Below are positions 21,901-34,028 of a stretch of DNA of 64,000 nt, one piece after another. Within the stretch, counting starts at the first letter, position 1. Each line of letters starts with the position of its first letter. A program made the position numbers and the translations under genes. The DNA comes from Branchiostoma floridae (lineage: Eukaryota; Chordata; Leptocardii; Amphioxiformes; Branchiostomatidae). Under the pieces are notes generated by a model. That model searched no databases. It was not told the origin of the DNA and was given only the letters and a program-made list of their open reading frames with translations. The stretch is from contig NC_049979.1 of the NCBI RefSeq assembly GCF_000003815.2, forward strand, positions 3,880,520 to 3,944,519, read 5' to 3'.

Positions 21901-24900
21901 CTCAAACATTTCATTATTATAATACTGTGATAATGTATAGTACGTACATGTAGAGGGAAGGTGTTACCGAAGGAAATGCTCGCGGTGGTTTTCACTTCGC
22001 GGTGATAAAACTACCGTAAAAGTCCTGCATTTAAAGCTAATTATAGACAGAGACAGGATATTTCATCTTAACTTCAGACATCTTCAGGCCGACATTTTTG
22101 TGTATACGTAGGGGTCATGGTGGAGTGAAATACGCTGTATTTGCTCATGAGCAAATGTTGGCCTTTCTAGTTACAGTCTAGTTTGGTGGTAACAACTCGC
22201 TGTCGCCAACGGAGTCCTCTCCCCCCCCATTCATGATGCAAAAAATGAAACGGTTCTATCGGTTAGGCCTGTAAATCCGACAGCAAACGACAGGAAACGG
22301 TTCGTATTTTGCGTTCACGATGCAAACTTGCAAACCGTTTCAGTTCCTTGAAAAGGCATGGTAATGCGACCTCTGACCCCTGAGGTTGTTGTGATCTTGC
22401 CCAAACTTGTAGTTCTGTGTCAGACTTTGAGTCTTTGATAAAAATTGAACCAATGTCTTACTGAATTCGAAGCTGGGTTCTGTCATGACCTTAGAAATAC
22501 CTTGTGGTCTCGATATATGCCATGCTATGACATTTCCACTGGATCTCTTGACACATTCCCCTTGCGATATCAGGACTGCAGACTTCTCAGTCTACCAGGA
22601 GGCGGTCCGATAATAAAAACGAATTTTACGATTGAAAACGCAGCCGAAACACCAGAATCACAGATTAAAAATTGTACTTTTCCCCCGTGGCGCCACCAAA
22701 TATGAACGCACGTGCCCGGATGTAAAACGGATCGCGCCGCTTTTGCGATCATGATGCAAATTCGCAATTCCGGAGAAGGAAGAAACCGTTTCAATACTAC
22801 CTCGCGAGGAGGTTCCGAACAAACCGTTTCCTATCGTTTCAGATCCGTTTCAGACCGTCCATGATGACAAAACTTATCCGTTTCAGCTGGCCTAACCGAT
22901 AGTAACCGATAGAACCGTTTCATTTTTTGTATCATGAACGGGGTGAGTTTCGGTACCTAAAATAATGTAAGGAGAATGTTGGCCAAGACAGATAGGTCTG
23001 ATGTTTTGCGTATACCCTGAAAGTTGATTACACATGCCTTGGTTTGGGTGTCCTTTGTTTCTTTTGTTTGTCAGTACACCAGATATCTATTCATTACCTT
23101 CGCCAAGAAGGTTAACGTCCATTATCATAATACCGCCACTAATCATAATACCGCCAAATAAATCAGCGATGAATTTAAGGAGATCTACTGGTGCAACAAC
23201 ATTAAGTTCCGAGGTATGCACACTTCAGACATCCACATGTTCAACACATTTTTGAATAGGCTTCAATAACGATACATTCGAAGACAACAAGGCCAAACGT
23301 TTTCAGTTCTTTTTCGGGGCAGGCGAGCTCGTCGTGGGACGAACACATTGTCACGTTCAGCGCCGGATTTGTAAATATTAATAAATAATCACAAGTGCAC
23401 ACGGTACACGAGCATGGTTCAACAGCAATCTTGAATTTCTGTTCTTGACCTACATCTCGTGTAAAAGTGTGACGAACCGTTGCATGATAGCCCGCACTAC
23501 GGCTGAACGGGCAAAATTAAACGTACGCCGCAATTTTCCCGCCATTTTTATATCTACGCAAGCAGTAAAGTTTTACGTCATAGCGGTTGTGACGGACCAA
23601 AATTGAATGAAAATTCTTGTCAGAAACGTCCGTTTTCTCATGACTTTTTGTATGCCTATGCAGGTTTACGTTTTATGCAATTTCCTAACAGAAAATGAAG
23701 GACAACAGAGGATGTATAAAGTAGNNNNNNNNNNNNNNNNNNNNNNNNNNNNNNNNNNNNNNNNNNNNNNNNNNNNNNNNNNNNNNNNNNNNNNNNNNNN
23801 NNNNNNNNNNNNNNNNNNNNNNNNNNNNNNNNNNNNNNNNNNNNNNNNNNNNNNNNNNNNNNNNNNNNNNNNNNNNNNNNNNNNNNNNNNNNNNNNNNNN
23901 NNNNNNNNNNNNNNNNNNNNNNNNNNNNNNNNNNNNNNNNNNNNNNNNNNNNNNNNNNNNNNNNNNNNNNNNNNNNNNNNNNNNNNNNNNNNNNNNNNNN
24001 NNNNNNNNNNNNNNNNNNNNNNNNNNNNNNNNNNNNNNNNNNNNTGAGAAAATTTGAACGTCTTGACGGATCGTTATGATTTTTGGTATATAGATAGCTT
24101 AAGTGGAGACCTATATAACGAGGTACTGATTATGTAAATTAACAGCTAATTTGTATAACTAATGAGGAAAGTTGTCACTTGTCACTAGGGCTGGGTATCG
24201 GTACAGCGTACCGGTACAAAACCGGTTTTTCTTATTGGACCGATCCAGAAAAACCGCACCTGAAAAAATTAGGTGGACCGGATGTTGGACCGATTAGAAC
24301 ATTAACAGATTATTTTAACAGGCATTCACACGTTTGGCGCTTGCAGGTGGAAGAAAATAATAACAAGAGTGAAGTAGAGTAGAGTTTAAAGTAATTTCTA
24401 CCAAGTTTTAAAGCCAATCGTACAGGTGCAGGTAGCGTTGTAGGGTTTTAAAACGCCAGTGTAAGTCTAATACTCCACCAAACAGATTTCTTTGTAGTGA
24501 AATGGACCATTGGTATGAGTCATACTGAATCAGGTCCAGGTTCAGGTCCGGACCTGGACCTGATCATCTGGACCTGAACCGGACCTGGACCTGAATTTTC
24601 TGTACCGGTACCTACCCCTACTTGTCACATATGTAACTGGGAAAGGGAGAAATGTCAAAGCCAATGTGTTCAAGCCAATTTTTTCCCTTTCTGTCCATTT
24701 CTTTTTTTCTCTTCCCTTTTTCACCAAAATGGTTAGCTAAGATGGTTATGTTTCAGTTGTGCCATGGTGCAGCAGCTATGGTGTGGGTCTGTATTCTGTC
24801 AAGAGCATAACTTGAGAAGGTGTGAACTTGGGAAGTACCTGTTTTGGAAAGAAAGGTCAAGTTCGAAAATGGTTTCCCTACCGTTTTCCTACGGTACTAC

Positions 24901-27900
24901 AACGTCTGTGTATGTATGAGAGTTTGTTTGTGGACAACACTACCCGAGGTTAGTTGAGATGGATAAAATGGAACTTCCAGCATGCTGCAAACAGACGTTC
25001 ATGCAGTCGGTTGCTTTTGGAATAGGTACTCTTAAGAAATACATGAATGGAACTTTGAAGTCTTGAATAAAGGCGTGATTATTTGGCGAAGGTATGTGTT
25101 TGTGGAACTCTAGTTTATTTATTCAATGACGACGATGCTGCCAAAAGTGAATTGACATGATACCACCCTTGGCACTCGCCACACGCTACTGCTCTCTGGT
25201 TCCATTTGGCCGCTTTACCACAAACCAGACAAGGGAATTAGGTTTGTATGGGCCTGGATTTGTACTCTCCAAGCAGAGTTTGGTGGGCAAAATCGTAACC
25301 TTTTCCTTTCATCCATTTTTTTCGACCGGCCTACCGGATATCATGGTGTTAAATGACGAAAATTCCATTCGTGCGACATATGGCAGCAGCATGTACGTTA
25401 AGTTGAACATGCCAACGCAAGTCATGCAAATTAGGGTCTCATTTATATTATTTATGAAACAATGCTATAATAGCTTTCTTTGCTGGGACTTTCATACTTT
25501 GAACACATTGTTATTTAGGTAGAGGAGATGAGCAACTGATATCTATGCAAATGGGGACCTCATTTGTATAATCAATGAGAAACATTTATGATAGGTCACT
25601 CGTCACAAGAGATCGCCTTTCTTGTTACCAGCAATGCCCTACAAACATACATACAGCCAGGCGAAAGAATAGAACACAAATACAACAAACCTACGACAAC
25701 AACCATTAGGCCACAGCAAGTAAATTTTATGGATGACATCAGCGCGCGCATTAATTTTCGCCTGATTTCAGAAAAAAAAAAACAAATTTTTCTTCTGCAG
25801 GGATGGTCAACATGACGATAAAGTACCAAAATGAGCAAATATATTGTGTTGTAGCCTAATAATTGTGCTTGTAGAAATGACCCTTGCGAGGTACCCAGGA
25901 CTATATATATGGAAGCCATCATGAGTGTGGTTACCAACTTTGTTGGCGATGCCGGTCTACCACACCAGTACATGTTAATACAGGAATGAGTGACTTGTTG
26001 GCTCTGATACCATGTTTTGTCCCTTTAATTCTTTTTACAACAGTTATCACAGCTTTATGGTGCCTATTTACCTCCATGAAATGTCATGGAGGTTATATTT
26101 TCAGTAGCGTTTGTGTGTGTGTGTGTGTCTGTCAACAAGATAACATAAGAACGGCTGGATGGATTGGTTTCATACTTGGTGTGTTGGTGGGGTGCGATGA
26201 AAGCTAGAAGTGATTAGATTTTGGGCCCCCTAGCGGCTTGCATTGGTACTGCAGCACAACTTCCGGTTTTGCTATCTCGGTGTTCTGAACATGCTATGGT
26301 CAAGATTTTTTATTGTTAGGTAGCTCTTGTGCTCAGGAATAAGTGACATAAGTTTGGGCCCCCTAGCAACTAGGTTTGGGATAGCAGGGGCATTTTTGTC
26401 AAAAACTTCTGAAGCGGATAACTCAAGAAGGAAACAACGGATTTTCATGATTTTTGGTATGTAGGTACCTTAGACAATGTTGTACAAGATAAGATGCTAA
26501 TCATGCAAAATTAGAGTACATTTGCATAATTAATGAAAATATTCTATCATAGCAGTTTTTTCAATGTACCTCCTGTCCCGGAAATGATATGGTCTTGACA
26601 ATTGGGTGGTAGACAGCTTTCAGCATCATGACATAGTGGGCCAAGTTTCAGCCCCCTAACATTTGATTTTGGAACTGCAGGGGTATTTTTGTCAAGACAT
26701 TCCAAAGAAGATAACTGCAGAGAGGAATGATGGATTGCCATCATTTTAGGCATGCAGGTAGCTTAGGCAAAGATATGATGATATACATGTTATGCAAATG
26801 AGGACACTATTTGCATAATTAATGAGGAAATTGTATAATTCCATTATTTCAATAACTTGACTTCAATAAATGTAACAAATGTAAATTATGATAGAGGGAA
26901 CATAAGCAGATGCCAAATATGCTAATATAATTAGGAACTGATTTGCATAATGCATGCAAAAATTGCAATGATACTTGCTCAATGATTAATGATAGGAATT
27001 TTGTACTTGACATGTCAATGATGAACATCACCATGCATGCATCATGAAAATGTGCAAGTCCTTTGCATAAGATTTACAAAAGCTTGAATATTTCATGGAG
27101 GTATGAGGTCGCCGAACTCTAGTTTGAAAATGTAGCCATCTTGTTTTTTCACCCATCTTGTTTTTTTTTCGCCCTGTCGCACTATTTTTGCAGTCTGCAG
27201 AGGATGTCATCCATAAAATTTACTTGCTGTGGCCTTAATACTTGATAATATAAACAATAAAACCGTCCCCATGGCAATAGATTTATTGCCACACTTATTC
27301 CATTTATGTGCGGTGGTAGCAGGTTTCAGTTTGAGATTTTCAATTGTTTTACATTCACAGGTCGGTTCAACTACTCTTTTGTGATCGCGGAAGAATCCAC
27401 TGGGACCCGGCTGCGGGGGGGAGAGTTCTATGGCTGTGTGGAGCTGTACGATAACGTCACGCAGCAGTGGGGGCCTGTCAAGGGGTGGGAGGTTGACCAC
27501 AGGGGTACCAGTCATCATGACCGTGGGATGTCCTGGGCTGACCTGGCGTGTAGAAACTTGGGTTTCAGGGAGGGCCTCGCCACAACCGGCTACTGGTTAA
27601 CCAATGGAGTCGTCGATCACTATTACAATCATATATTCTATATTTCATGGCGGCACAGCCCTGGAGGCTACCCCCCAACCACCCCCAAGTTCATGTTGTC
27701 CCAGTCTCTTCCCCAGGGGGAGGGGGCGACTCTGCATGATGCCATATACCAGGTGGTGCGGGGCCCCTGTCCGGACATCGACGTTTACTCTGACTTGTAT
27801 CAGCACTGCTCTCACAGCGACTACACCATGTGTCTGGCCTGCGCAGGAGAACGGGAAGATGATGACCCACACTGTACGTATATCGCGAAAAACATGTAGA

Positions 27901-30900
27901 CAATTGTCTTTTTCAATTCACTTCACATATAAAACATGCACACGCGATCGAGATACATGACGTCATACATATGAGGACCGTATTATGTGAACGACTAAGT
28001 ACGAAAAAAGGTCAATACGTAACTCGTACAGATGACACCCCAAATAACGTTTTCCTTTACGCAGTATGTTATTGGCCATATCTATGATGATGTCGCACCG
28101 TGTGTTATGCGATTTGATGTACATAAAACGTTGGCTTTCGTCTTCTTTTCCCAATTCTCATGTCACATTTACTGACGTTTTATTCCAGACATCGCTGCCC
28201 ACGTGACCTGCACGTCCGACCACCTGGAGGTCAGCTTCCCGCGCCCACCGGACAACTCCGTGCAGCCGGCGGACGTGCAGCTAGCAGCGCCACCTTGCAG
28301 GGCAGAGAGGAACTCCACCCACCTGTTCATTCGGGCTCCTCTGGGGGAATGCGGCACTTCGAGAGAGGTACATTGTCTCCTTCGTAGACTTGTAGAAATG
28401 CTGGTCCCTATCCGGACATTAGATAACCTAAGCCCATGTTGAAAATCGCCAGTCAGCACTCCCCGCCAAAATAAAATGCTAGCGCTGGTAGAAGTCTGCG
28501 AAGGAGGCTAACTTTGTCATATGTCACGCCAACTGTGATGCTGTTTGGTAAAGAAGGTATCAAGACTATGCTACAAAATGTAGTACGTGCATGCAGGTGA
28601 AATTATAGAAAGTGCGCTGAAAGATATACGGGCAACTAAATATTTCTTGGTCTCTCACACATAGTCAAACATTGATAAGCCTACCCTGGAAACCAGACTT
28701 TTAGCCAGGGCCGACAGAGGATCTGTTCGGCACCAAGGCAGGTCTTACCGCGGACCTTAGATAAACAGTCCTAGCCAGGCCGTGTGCTTACCTAAGGTCC
28801 TGGGAGAGATCTGCCTTGGATGCCGAACAGTTACTCTGCCGGCCCTGGCTAGAGTAAAAGTATGGTTTCCAGTGTAAAGCCAACTAAGGAAGTCAGTAGT
28901 AGTTTTACGCACTCCCAGTAATTCCAACCCTGAAAACTACTACCGGGTGCCAGAATTGGCCCAGGCGACGGAAGGGAACCCGCTGAATCCTGGATAAGGC
29001 TTCGGTCCCACGATAGACTAAATACCAGATCATTCATCGCATCGATGATCTACCATGTATACTACAACTTGTATTTGTTAGAAGTTTATCCTGAAAAACC
29101 TTGTCCAGTCCACCCCAGCCGAGATGATCTACCGGAACACCCTGATCATCGGAGCCGACTCCTCCCACGGCGGCATCACCTGGCAACCGGTCACCAAGGT
29201 GCCGCTGGAGTGTCGTCTGCCGCGCAACAAGACCCTGTCCCTCGACTTCCGGCCTCACCTCAAGTCCGTCTTCCGGTCCGGCGTCCAGGGCATGGGCGAC
29301 TTCCGGATCTCCATGGAGCTGTTCCGGACTGACGGCTTCCGGCAGCCGGTCACGGAGTATCCGGTGTTTGTGGAGTTACAGGAGGTAGGTCCGGAGTATC
29401 CGGTGTTTGTGGAGTTACAGGAGGTAGGTCCGGAGTATCCGGTGTTTGTGTGGAGTTACGGCAGGTAGGTCCGGAATATCCGGTGTTTGTGGAGTTATAG
29501 CAGGTAGGTCCGGAGTATCCGGTGTTTGTGGAGTTATAGCAGGTAGGTCCGGAGTATGCGGTGTTGGGGGAGTTACGGCAGGTAGGTCCGGAGTATCCGG
29601 TGTTTGTGGAGTTACGTCAGGTAGGTCCGGAGTATCCGGTGTTTGTGGAGTTACGGCAGGTAGGTCTGGAGTATCCGGTGTTTGTGGAGTTACAGGAGGT
29701 AGGCCCGGAGTATCCGTTGTTTGTGTAGAGTTACGGCAGGTAGGTTTGGAGTATCCGGTGTTGACACATGACCTAAACTAGCGTGACTTGAGCAGCAGGC
29801 TCCAACATAGACTTTTTCCTATCATCGTCTCTCAAAAGAGTTGGCCCTACTTGCCAGTGACACTCTATCATATGTCTCTGAACCAATCGTGCATGCACTG
29901 TTTGTGTTACGGCATGATACATTAATGATGACCATGACCGCTGTGTTCCAGATGATCCACGTGCAGATCCAGGTGAACTCAAGTGACGCCGACCTGCAGG
30001 TGTTCGCTCACACTTGTGTGGCCACGCCTAGCGACGACCCTGACGACAAAACACAGAATGAAGTCATTGTCGACGGGTCAGTAAAAGGTCTATACTCTAT
30101 AGTCTATGCACTAAAACTTTTAGACGCGGTTGTTTTTTCATTGCAGTCTGCAGATTATGGGTGAACTCCAAGCAGATGTAGAAAGACCCGCTGTTCCCTG
30201 GAACCGGGAGCTTGAGAAATATCACGAGTTTGCATCATACATCTGCTTAGAGATTAGTTTCCGAGTACTTGGATACTTGGTTACTATGGCACTTTGAAAT
30301 TCGTTTCTTGGACCTTCTTGTCGTGTATCTTCTTTTCTTCCCAGTTGTGCCAAACTCCCGACGCTGCAGTTCTACCCGTCACCCGGCCCGGACAGGGGGC
30401 GCTTCGGCTTCCAGGCGTTCGCCTACACCAGCGGCGTTGATATGGTAACCGCTAAAGCTATAACCTTAGATAGATGGAAAATAATGCATGACAGATTCAG
30501 CATGTCTGAAGGCCAATATCTTTTTGTACATTCACAATACTCTTACTCGTCGTCGTTTGGGCAACTCGCAACACGCAATATAAGAGCCCAATACCAAGGT
30601 TAAAAGTCGTCCGGCAAGGAAACTGTAGCTGTGGAATAATCTCCAAGCAGATCTTGCTGTGGCAAATGGGAAGAATTTTAGCCGGCAAAGGAGTTATTGG
30701 CCACAGCACCTTCTTCCTTACGCAGTTTGATTGCCAGATACTAGCCTTTGAGTGGCCAACAACTCCTCTGCCGGCTAAACTCCTTCCCATTTGCCACAGC
30801 AAGATCTGCTTGGAGATTAGCTGTGAAAAACAACAGACGAATCTGCGAGCTCTAAATGGTATTTCTATTAGTAGTAACGCCTCGGTGTTTAGAGATCGGT

Positions 30901-31746
30901 CGATGAGCCCCCATTTTAATGTTGCCCTTAGTAGGTTTTAAAATCGATTGGCTTTCTGGTGATCAAGAAACGTTCGACTGACTGTTCGACTGTGTGACAG
31001 GCGCTTAACGTGTAACGTTATTTCTACACAATATTCCCCAGGTGTACCTACACTGTAACGTGCTGCTGTGTAAGGCCTCGGACCCGAACTCCCGCTGCGC
31101 GCAGGGCTGCCAGCCGCCCTCGGGCAGGAGGCGGAGGGAGGCCGAGGGCGAACCCGAGGTGTACCGACTGATCCAGGGCCCCATCGTGGTCGGCCAGGAC
31201 CAGAGTGGTGAGCATGTCTGAGGGTTTTATAGACGCAGCTGGTCGTATGATTTGATTTGATCTGATCAAGAAGATTTCCTTCAATTTGGTAACTATGGTT
31301 ATTATGGAACCTCATTGGTCGTATGAAAAAAGGCCAAGAGGCTGCCTGCCATTTTAGTCGTCTCATATCCTATAAAGTAACATCACCGCCTACGACACAA
31401 CACTCGCGATCGCCACCAGACCACGACCATGACAACACCAAGTATATTGCCTTGGTGTTATCAAATGTCGCCATGTCACCATTGGAAATAGCTTTTGGCC
31501 TTTTGCTTTCCCTGCATAATGTCCACATGCGAAGGGGAAAACTCCCAGAGACAAAGTTGCATCTTCTCTATCTTTTCAGGTGAGACCGGCGGCACCACCA
31601 CAACCCGCGGGAGCCAGGTCACAGCTGCCGGGGCCGTGGTTGGAGCGTGTGCCGTGCTGGCCATCGCCATGTCTGTGGGGCTCCTGTACAAGGCGCGGCG
31701 GCACGGCAGACAGGCCGGCTATAGTGTGCTGCAGAACCGCTACTAG
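15928..31746 (+). CDS. ZP-A: sushi-like / SRCR-like / ZP-domain transmembrane protein
   Basis: Nine exons chain in phase: 15928-16021, 18824-19069, 27361-27873, 28189-28367, 29109-29384, 29952-30076, 30345-30444, 31042-31207 and 31580-31746, giving 621 aa. Residues 1-18 are a signal peptide. About 32-113 form a sushi-like module ending MTWPGEEPRC. About 114-284 form a divergent SRCR-like module (TRLRGG ... WADLACRNLGF, CLAC). About 285-535 are ZP-N plus ZP-C with ten cysteines. RRRR (540-543) is a furin-type release site, 582-603 is the membrane helix, and the tail has YSVL (614-617, a YxxPhi sorting motif). ZP proteins polymerise after cleavage into extracellular matrices. A role as an egg coat, mucosal or pattern-binding receptor is inference. 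Intron 2 is 8.3 kb and contains an N gap, so a missed exon pair is possible. ATTAAA at 31802-31807. Confidence 0.85.
16121..17644. mobile_element. Element Y inserted in element Z, 9-bp target duplication
   Basis: TIRs start GGGTTGGCGGAAAC and end GTTTCCGCCAACCC, with a further match through CCGGTCCGGAGGTTG and TTTCGAGT. The 9-bp TTACAAATC is duplicated at 16112-16120 and 17645-17653, exactly inside the host TIR. A 9-bp duplication fits Mutator-like elements. No transposase domain is seen. Confidence 0.75.
16801..17054. mobile_element. 254-bp Mutator-type MITE nested in element Y
   Basis: It has perfect 34-bp terminal inverted repeats (16801-16834 and 17021-17054, beginning AGCACGTCACCGGAACGTAC) and a perfect 9-bp target duplication TAGCCGCTC at 16792-16800 and 17055-17063. 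It is too short to code for anything. Confidence 0.9.
17738..18425 (-). mobile_element. 5'-truncated non-LTR retrotransposon (LINE) 3' end inside element Z
   Basis: The minus strand encodes the C-terminal tail typical of CR1/jockey-type reverse transcriptases: RERIQKRACKIILG, then YTDYASALSTL, RRISICATFAESLL and WLPPSR. The 3' end on the minus strand finishes in a short AACTTGTCA microsatellite (plus strand 17738-17770), as LINE tails do. No intact reverse transcriptase is present. Confidence 0.75.
19990..20529. mobile_element. Pogo/Tc1-mariner-like MITE
   Basis: The ends read TA CAGTCAAGCCTGTATTAG and CTATAGACAGGTTTGACTG TA, a TA target duplication with a CAGTCAAACCTGT-type TIR as in pogo/Tigger elements. 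GCGGCC-rich subterminal repeats are present. No transposase. Confidence 0.7.
20530..20990 (+). mobile_element. LINE 3' end with zinc-knuckle tail
   Basis: Encodes RTCKYCSEKAVEDEMHFIC followed by CSHYSSERIKLF, the Cys/His tail frequent after reverse transcriptase in CR1/L2-type LINEs. The frame stops at 20836 and the element ends in AATAAAGATTATTATTATT, a typical LINE 3' microsatellite. It is 5'-truncated. Confidence 0.75.
22225..22943. mobile_element. TIR element of about 0.7 kb (AAACGGTTCTATCGGTTA family)
   Basis: The left end CATTCATGATGCAAAAAATG, AAACGGTTCTATCGGTTAGG is the inverse of the right end CCTAACCGATAGTAACCGAT, AGAACCGTTTCATTTTTTG. Repeated AAACCGTTTC/GAAACGGTTT blocks fill the subterminal regions. 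The target duplication is unclear and no coding domain is recognised. Confidence 0.65.
23460..23724. repeat. Repeat flank next to the gap, inverse copy at 56560-56850
   Basis: GTGACGGACC, CGTCATAGCGGTTGTGACGG and ATTTTCCCGCCATTTTTATAT here are reverse complements of sequence at 56640-56830. This is a repeat family in two orientations, and here it runs into the assembly gap. Confidence 0.65.
23725..24044. other. Assembly gap (320 N)
   Basis: A run of N; the content is unknown. It lies in ZP-A intron 2 beside a repeat. Confidence 1.
24186..24620. mobile_element. hAT MITE copy 1 (435 bp)
   Basis: The ends are TAGGGCTGGGTATCGGTAC and GTACCGGTACCTACCCCTA, with a perfect 8-bp target duplication CTTGTCAC at 24178-24185 and 24621-24628. 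The 8-bp duplication and T/CAGGG-type ends are hAT hallmarks. The internal sequence matches copy 2 (38995-39427) in the opposite orientation. Confidence 0.9.
26075..27123. repeat. Dispersed repeat field with ATGCAAATGAGG / TTTGCATAATTAATGAG units
   Basis: It starts at TCCATGAAATGTCATGGAGG and ends near TTCATGGAGGTATGAGGTCG. Units with GGATTTTCATGATTTTTGG, GTAGGTA and a TTTGCATAATTAATGA block recur every 200-300 bp, with related fragments at 24060-24170, 25415-25590, 36700-36830 and 47880-47930. A TG microsatellite lies at 26109-26128. Confidence 0.6.
28681..28876. repeat. Foldback MITE (CTACCCTGGAAACCAGAC family), ZP-A
   Basis: The arms CTGGAAACCAGACTTTTAGC, CAGGGCC and GGCCCTGGCTAGAGTAAAAG, ATGGTTTCCAG pair along most of the element. 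A shorter relative is at 36236-36315 in ZP-B. Confidence 0.7.
29346..29762 (+). repeat. Minisatellite derived from the ZP-A exon 5/intron 5 junction (about 11 units)
   Basis: 39-41 bp units run GTAGGTCCGGAGTATCCGGT, GTTTGTGGAGTTACRGSAG. The first unit is the last 36 coding bases (EYPVFVELQE) plus the splice donor GAG|GTAGGT at 29384/29385. Later units each carry a CAG|GTAGGT or GAG|GTAGGT donor. Using the second donor (after 29423) would add 13 in-frame residues; further units change the frame and reach TAG. Confidence 0.9.
30637..30819. repeat. Foldback MITE in ZP-A intron, possible 9-bp target duplication
   Basis: The arms TAATCTCCAAGCAGATCTTG, CTGTGGCAAATGGGAAG and their complements pair for about 70 bp. 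The flanks are GCTGTGGAA (30628-30636) and GCTGTGAAA (30820-30828), an 8/9 match. Related CTCCAAGCAGAT fragments sit in homologous introns at 30167-30255, 43471-43490 and 54427-54445. Confidence 0.7.
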
Positions 31747-33279
31747 ACAGGGGAAGATCTCCTTCTGTCTTCTATTATGTGTGTTTGCAACCGTAGTCAA
31801 GATTAAAATGGCAATTCAAATTTACGGTCTCAGCATCTTTCTGTGCGTTTCTGTGTGACAGTGTGTGAATCTTAACGCCCCCAATGCGATGTCTCTGTCT
31901 GTCTTTCTCTCGTGACAACCATACTGTAAATTGTACAAATAAGTTAACGCTAGCGCCCATATCCGTTACATTTAAAGACAGGGTATATACTTTTTTTAGG
32001 GATATCAAGTCAATGGATGGTGGTCTCATTCTGCAATATTTCGACAATACATCTGTATCGCAATTTTAAAGCACCAACGGATATAAGTAACCCCGCAGAT
32101 AAAGCTGAACTAGATAAAACAGATATCTAGATACTAATGAGCGAAGTCTTCCAAAGTCTTCCAGTCAAAGAAGTTGTGAAAGAACAAAAAGAGAATTTTT
32201 GGTATACCAGTTTCTTTGCGATCAGTCATTCTATTTGGTCAACCTTCCCCGATTTCGTAATGAAGGCAACCCTGTTTTCTTACCCAACTTTTTTCCACAC
32301 GCTTGTATCAGTTTCAGGCTGCCCAGATGATGTTATCTATATAATTTAATCGGTGTGGTCTAAACATAGGAAGAATTCATCTGACGTGATTTTGCAACGT
32401 ACCGCAGTAAAGATGCAAGTGGAATTCACAAATCATATGTTCTGTGCGTTTGTGTGACCCTTTACTGAGACCTAGGCACCTAGGCAGGGAGAAACATGGG
32501 CAGCCAGGTAGACACTTACATGTAGGTACTTAGGCAGGCAGACAGTGACACTAAGGCATAACCCTGCAGTTGCTGTGCTTTATCTAGCCGAATCGTAGGT
32601 GCTGTTTTTGCGGCAAGAATCACAACTCCAGTTAGAAGCTCTGAGGAAGATTCCTGACAGACATCGAAACGTCAGCAGATTAACTGGTTGTGTTAAAGAA
32701 AACTTTACTATTCTTTGCTGACAGCTATTTTCTTCATTACATGTTTTTCCTGTGATTTAAGACAATAAATATCTTTCACAGAGAACACAAATTTACCTAC
32801 ATTGTTTAATATTCATATGCATGATAATTCTAAATTGCATCGTGATTAATAACTTGTGAGCTTTATATATATATATATATCGTGAGCTTGATTTATCTCT
32901 TTATTAACAAATGTGACAAAACAATAAAGACCATAAACTGACCATAGCCATTCGTCATACGTGACCTTGGCGTTCCGTGAGACAGGGACTGCTGCTATGA
33001 ACATGACGAAAGAGTAGGACTGCAATAACAGGATCTCTGTCCTAGGATAGCAGGATGTTTGGCTGATAAAGCAGCGGATCAAAACAACTTGAGCAGACCG
33101 GCTGGTTCACAAGGACGACACCTTTGGTCATGGTTACAACAAATAGATACAGCAGCCTGCTGATAATGTAAATGCAAGTTCTTTATTTTGGTAAAATATC
33201 TCCATCGCTATGAAGACGTTGTTCAAGTTCACCAGATGGTGGAAAGGGTGGAGAATCACTGCAGCATATGCTAGTAGCC

Positions 33280-34010
33280 CCCCCCCCGAAAAATATGTTG
33301 GTGGAAATCAAGATGGACCCCTTGTGTGTTTTTTCACTAATGGAATTTTCATTAGCCCTAGCTAGTCTATATATTAGCAAAATTTGCCCATTAAAATGCG
33401 GGAAATCGCGCTTTACATGGTCCAGATTTCAAAATTTATCCGGACCTTCCTTGCATGCGACGACTCGTCCCTTCGGCGCTGGACATGGTAGAATCATATT
33501 GCGGGAGCGTTGCCCTCAAAACCCTTTTTCGCTAATAGAAAAATTTTATTATCAAACTTAGCTTAGTTTACAGGCAAAATGGGCCTCTAAAATGCAATGC
33601 AGGAAATGGCGTTTCAGAGTATTCAGATTTCAAAATTTCTCTTCAGTGCTCACGACCACCTAATGAAAATATGCTGGGAGGCGTGGGCCGTCGCCTTCAA
33701 AAATCTTTTTCTCTGATGATGGATATATCATTAAGATAAATTCACCATTCCAACAAAATCTGCCCTTCCTAATGTAGAAAATTGTCTTTCAGAGGATCTA
33801 GATTTCAAAATTGCGACGGCTTGTGCCTTCGGCGCTCGAAAGGTGAAAATATGTTAGGGCGCGTCGCCTTCAATAAAAAAACGTGTATTTCTAATAAAAA
33901 TTCCATCAAACTAAGCTTAGTCTGCCAGCAAAGTTTGCCCCTGAAATTTCAGGAAATAGCGTTTCAGAGGGTCAAAATTTGCCCAGTAGAGCATGCCCTT
34001 CATCGAAAAT
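33280..34010. repeat. Degenerate satellite, four units of about 185 bp
   Basis: The core GGAAAT(C/G)GCG(T/C)TT, CAGATTTCAAAATTT, followed by GGCGCT or GCGTCGCCTTC, recurs at about 33400, 33600, 33785 and 33950. Related sequence (GGAAATTCTGTTTTAGAGGG) is found inside the Harbinger-like element near 52470. Confidence 0.6.
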
Positions 34011-34028
34011 TTGCTACCGCCGCCTCTG

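Larger units (their letters stand above)
19070..27360 (+). other. ZP-A intron 2 (8.3 kb, repeat-filled, includes an assembly gap)
   Basis: No exon resembling the sushi-like or SRCR-like modules is visible here, although ZP-B carries a second pair at the equivalent place. Contents listed separately: pogo-like MITE, LINE 3' end, TIR element 22225-22943, N gap, hAT MITE and a repeat field at 26075-27123. The other sequence (for example 21000-22200 and 24630-26070) is AT-rich and non-coding, with GCGGTGGTTTT repeat fragments at 21540-21590 and 21977-22012. Confidence 0.7.

Noticed and set aside
28160..28442. Arg/Pro-rich alternative frames over the ZP exons (also at 40660 and 53071)
   Set aside because: They recur in each paralog only because the underlying ZP exon is conserved; the frame with conserved cysteines is the coding one.
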